A stretch of DNA of 64,000 nucleotides, taken from NCBI RefSeq assembly GCF_027594425.1, contig NZ_CP115159.1, forward strand, positions 248,001 through 312,000, written 5' to 3'. Position 1 is the first letter of the stretch. Each line of letters starts with the position of its first letter. The notes under the pieces were generated by a model that had not been told where the DNA came from, did not search any database, and saw only the letters and a program-made list of their open reading frames with translations. The position numbers and the translations under genes were made by a program. This document shows positions 61,658 through 64,000 of the stretch, piece after piece. This DNA comes from Zunongwangia sp. HGR-M22 (GTDB taxonomy: Bacteria; Bacteroidota; Bacteroidia; Flavobacteriales; Flavobacteriaceae).

Positions 61658-63001
61658 ATGAAGAAAGTCCTGATAAAAAACGCCAAAATTGTAAATGAAG
61701 GCAAAATTACTGAAGGTGACGTTTTTATTGAAGATGGAATAATAGTAGAGATTGCTGAAACCATAAGTGCAAAGTCGCCAGATGTGCAGATTTTTGATGC
61801 GGAAGGAAGCCATCTTTTACCCGGGGTTATAGACGATCAGGTACATTTTAGAGAACCTGGTTTAACTCATAAAGAAGATATTGAGAACGGAAGTAAAGCA
61901 GCCGTTGCTGGTGGTATTACTTCTTTTATCGAGATGCCTAATACATTGCCACAAACTACCACAATAGACGAATTAGAGAAGAAATTTCAGTTAGCTGCTG
62001 AAAAATCTTATGCCAACTATTCATTTATGTTTGGTGGTACGAACGACAATTTAGAAGAAATTTTAAAAGTTGATCCTAAAAAGACAGCAGCCTTAAAATT
62101 ATTTTTGGGATCGTCTACGGGAAATATGCTAGTGGACGATCAAAAGGTTTTAGAGGAAATATTTTCCAAATCTCCATTAATGATTGCAGTTCACTGCGAA
62201 GATGAAGAAACCATACAGAATAATTTAAAGGAATGTATAGAGCGTTATGGTGATGATATTCCAATAGAACTTCATCCCAAAATACGAAGTGAAGAAGCAT
62301 GTTATAAATCGTCTTCTAATGCCGTAAAATTAGCTAAAAAAACAGGGGCAAGATTACATGTTTTTCATGTTTCTACTGCTAAAGAATTAGCGCTTTTTAG
62401 CAATAAAAAACCTTTAAAGGATAAAAAGATCACTGCCGAGGTTTGTATCCACCATCTTTGGTTTAATGATAATGATTATCAAAAAAAGGGCACCTTTATT
62501 AAATGGAATCCTGCTGTGAAAACAGAAAACGATCAGGAAGCTTTAATGAAAGCGTTAAACGATGACAGGCTAGATGTTGTGGCCACAGATCATGCCCCGC
62601 ATACTAAACAAGAAAAACAAAATCCATACACCAAAGCCCCAAGTGGAGGTCCCTTGGTGCAGCATGCATTACCAGCAATGCTTCAGTTTTATCATCAGGA
62701 AAAAATATCTTTAGAGAAGATTGTCGAAAAGATGTGCCATAACCCTGCAATCCTTTTTAATATTAAAGATCGTGGATATATTCGCGAAGGTTATAAAGCA
62801 GATTTAGTTCTTGTAGATCTTAATGCACCATGGCAGGTAAAATCTGATAATATGCTTTATAAATGCGGATGGTCTCCTTTTGAAGGAGTTACTTTTAAAT
62901 CTAGGATTACCCATACTTTTGTAAACGGAAAACTGGTGTACAAGAATTTTAAGCATCAGCCTTTTGCAAATGTGGCACAGCAATTGGAGTTCGATAGGTA
63001 A
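61658..63001 (+). CDS. Dihydroorotase (multifunctional-complex type) with QxH metal motif
   Basis: 447 residues from the ATG at 61658 (a GTG directly before it is also in frame). Amidohydrolase fold of the pyrC/DHOase class: DDQVHFREPGLTHKEDI (59-75), ALKLFLGSSTG with the bridging Lys, AVHCEDE, VFHVSTA and ATDHAPHT with the catalytic Asp. The first His of the usual HxH is Gln61. It closes the dihydroorotate ring in pyrimidine synthesis if active. Overlaps the DUF4296 gene by one base. Confidence 0.88.
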   Translation: MKKVLIKNAKIVNEGKITEGDVFIEDGIIVEIAETISAKSPDVQIFDAEGSHLLPGVIDDQVHFREPGLTHKEDIENGSKAAVAGGITSFIEMPNTLPQTTTIDELEKKFQLAAEKSYANYSFMFGGTNDNLEEILKVDPKKTAALKLFLGSSTGNMLVDDQKVLEEIFSKSPLMIAVHCEDEETIQNNLKECIERYGDDIPIELHPKIRSEEACYKSSSNAVKLAKKTGARLHVFHVSTAKELALFSNKKPLKDKKITAEVCIHHLWFNDNDYQKKGTFIKWNPAVKTENDQEALMKALNDDRLDVVATDHAPHTKQEKQNPYTKAPSGGPLVQHALPAMLQFYHQEKISLEKIVEKMCHNPAILFNIKDRGYIREGYKADLVLVDLNAPWQVKSDNMLYKCGWSPFEGVTFKSRITHTFVNGKLVYKNFKHQPFANVAQQLEFDR

Positions 63002-63501
63002 TGAGATTTTTAAAAAACAGCCTTATTTTTCTAATTTTCATTGGTTTTTCCTGCCAGGACGTAAAACATGTGAGTAAACCCGATAATCTTATTCCCATGG
63101 ATAAGATGGTTGATATTCTTACTGAAATTGTTCTGGTGAATTCTGCACGAAATTATAATAAGATTAAGCTGGAGCAGACCGGCTTAAAACCTGATAAGTA
63201 TATCTATGAAAAATTTTCTATAGATAGTGTGCAGTTTCAGAAAAGCAACGCTTATTATTCTGAAAATTATAATGACTATGTCGGTATTTTTGATAGGGTA
63301 AAAGATACTTTAGATACCCTTAAAGAGCATTATAACAAATTAGAAGAACAGGAAAAAGCCGTTAAGGACTCTATTAAAGAGAAAAAATTAGATAAAGAAG
63401 CGCGTGAAATAGAAGATACAATCGAATCTATTAAAGAGGATAAAAGAACTTCAGTGCAAAAAAATAGAGCGGATAGCTTAAAGTTGCGTGAAGTACAATA
63501 G
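63001..63501 (+). CDS. DUF4296 lipoprotein
   Basis: 166 residues. The lipobox GFSC gives Cys18. The DUF4296 core LIPMDKMVDILTEIVLVNSA follows, then a strongly charged coiled-coil tail (about 105-166). Function unknown; the family is restricted to Bacteroidota. Translationally coupled to dihydroorotase through TAATG. Confidence 0.85.
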   Translation: MRFLKNSLIFLIFIGFSCQDVKHVSKPDNLIPMDKMVDILTEIVLVNSARNYNKIKLEQTGLKPDKYIYEKFSIDSVQFQKSNAYYSENYNDYVGIFDRVKDTLDTLKEHYNKLEEQEKAVKDSIKEKKLDKEAREIEDTIESIKEDKRTSVQKNRADSLKLREVQ

Positions 63502-63524
63502 ATTATTTATAACGCTTTTAGAAT

Positions 63525-64000
63525 TTATTTAGCCTTGTCTTTTAAGAAGTACTTTCCGGTTTCCTTAATTACTTCTTCGATTGGCGTGAATTTAAAATTC
63601 AATTCTTTTTTTATTTTCTTGTTATCATATTCAGATTTTTCGAAAATGCCAGAAATATCGCTTCTAGTGATATTTTGATTATATCCAAAAACAGAGGCTA
63701 TTTTCTGAAAAAACCATCCCAAAGATATCATCCATTTTTTTAGAGGTTTTGTTGGTTTGGGTTTGTTGATGCTTTCCGCAGTTACATCAAAAATCGTTTT
63801 AAAGCTTAGATTTTCAGCAACTAAAATAAATCTTTCATTGAAAATTTCAGAAGTCATTAACTTGATCATCACATCAATAACATCTTTTACGCCTACAAAA
63901 CCAGTCACTTTAGGGAAATGATAGTTTAAGCCGTTTTGAATGCGACTAAAAATCTGCCCACTTCCTTTTTTCCAAAATCCCGGACCTATAATCACCCCTG
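63525..64000 (-). CDS. NAD-dependent epimerase/dehydratase family protein (5' end outside window)
   Basis: Only the C-terminal 157 or so residues are inside; the frame is open to the last base, so a start shown at 63995 would be an internal GTG. The first visible residues GVIIGPGFW, then GFVGVKDVIDVMIKLM, match the substrate-binding half of extended SDR/NAD-dependent epimerases, where RPG-x-x-G-P is followed by V-x-D-V-x-x. Substrate unknown. Confidence 0.75.
   Translation of the reverse strand, partial: GVIIGPGFWKKGSGQIFSRIQNGLNYHFPKVTGFVGVKDVIDVMIKLMTSEIFNERFILVAENLSFKTIFDVTAESINKPKPTKPLKKWMISLGWFFQKIASVFGYNQNITRSDISGIFEKSEYDNKKIKKELNFKFTPIEEVIKETGKYFLKDKAK

Noticed and set aside
1-64000. 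CRISPR array, prophage, insertion sequence, secretion or toxin cluster
   Set aside because: I looked for repeat-spacer periodicity, transposase or integrase motifs and phage structural genes and saw none.

Overview
This is a 64 kb stretch of an AT-rich chromosome from a member of the Flavobacteriaceae (Bacteroidota). The evidence is internal. Many genes carry a TAnnTTTG -7 promoter box close upstream, and start sites have A-rich leaders without strong Shine-Dalgarno sequences. Several families are largely Bacteroidota-restricted (DUF3078, DUF3109, DUF4271, DUF4286, DUF4296, HmuY). The gene orders serS-TPR-DUF4286-rsmA-mgtE and GT2/DUF4271/hemD/pckA are, from memory, typical of marine flavobacteria. 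The Gramella/Salegentibacter/Zunongwangia group is plausible but not proven. The window is mostly core chromosome: I see no prophage, IS element, CRISPR array or conjugative module. It holds one tRNA (Leu, CAA anticodon). Layout, 1-8 kb: the end of a HmuY-like haem-binding gene, a ChaN-like haem lipoprotein gene, a small exported protein, a non-coding region with two matched promoters and two terminators, a HAD hydrolase, a single-Cys thioredoxin-fold protein, and a 1202-residue outer-membrane protein. That last protein joins a metallophosphoesterase-like domain whose metal ligands are mostly substituted, a HipA/FAM20-kinase-like module and a C-terminal beta-barrel. It is the most unusual gene here. 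Layout, 8-18 kb: tadA-like deaminase, dxs (isoprenoid precursors), a DUF3078 outer-membrane protein, dGTPase, DUF3109, a MarC operon, an S41 protease/dCMP deaminase operon and HupE/UreJ. Layout, 18-21.5 kb: an operon of a small acidic protein, a TPR sensor histidine kinase and a LuxR-type response regulator, flanked on both sides by orphan promoter-terminator units that look like small RNA genes, then tRNA-Leu. Layout, 21.6-35 kb: a lipoprotein, a beta-barrel protein and a housekeeping series (prs, rplY, pth, ribF-HTTM, serS, TPR, a COX1-like membrane protein, DUF4286, rsmA, mgtE, a D-2-hydroxyacid dehydrogenase). Layout, 35-47.7 kb: an ArsC-like protein missing one redox cysteine, an NAD(P)-binding protein, a fused PlsC-GNAT aminolipid synthase, aspartate kinase, tandem GNATs, fructose-1,6-bisphosphatase with a dyad operator at its promoter, TerB, and the exonuclease-ligase-helicase set of the ligase-associated DNA repair system without an adjacent pdeM. 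Layout, 47.9-64 kb: DUF1440, a nitrilase, an Ig-like lipoprotein, ComF, a coiled-coil protein, glyS, ferritin, Lrp plus saccharopine dehydrogenase (lysine catabolism), DUF423, pckA, hemD, DUF4271, a dolichol-phosphate-mannose-synthase-like GT2, dihydroorotase, DUF4296 and the end of an epimerase gene. Transcription units are short and often convergent, separated by clear bidirectional terminators. In at least two places (serS/TPR gene and glyS) terminator, promoter and start codon are packed on top of each other. All family assignments come from reading motifs by eye; no searches were run.
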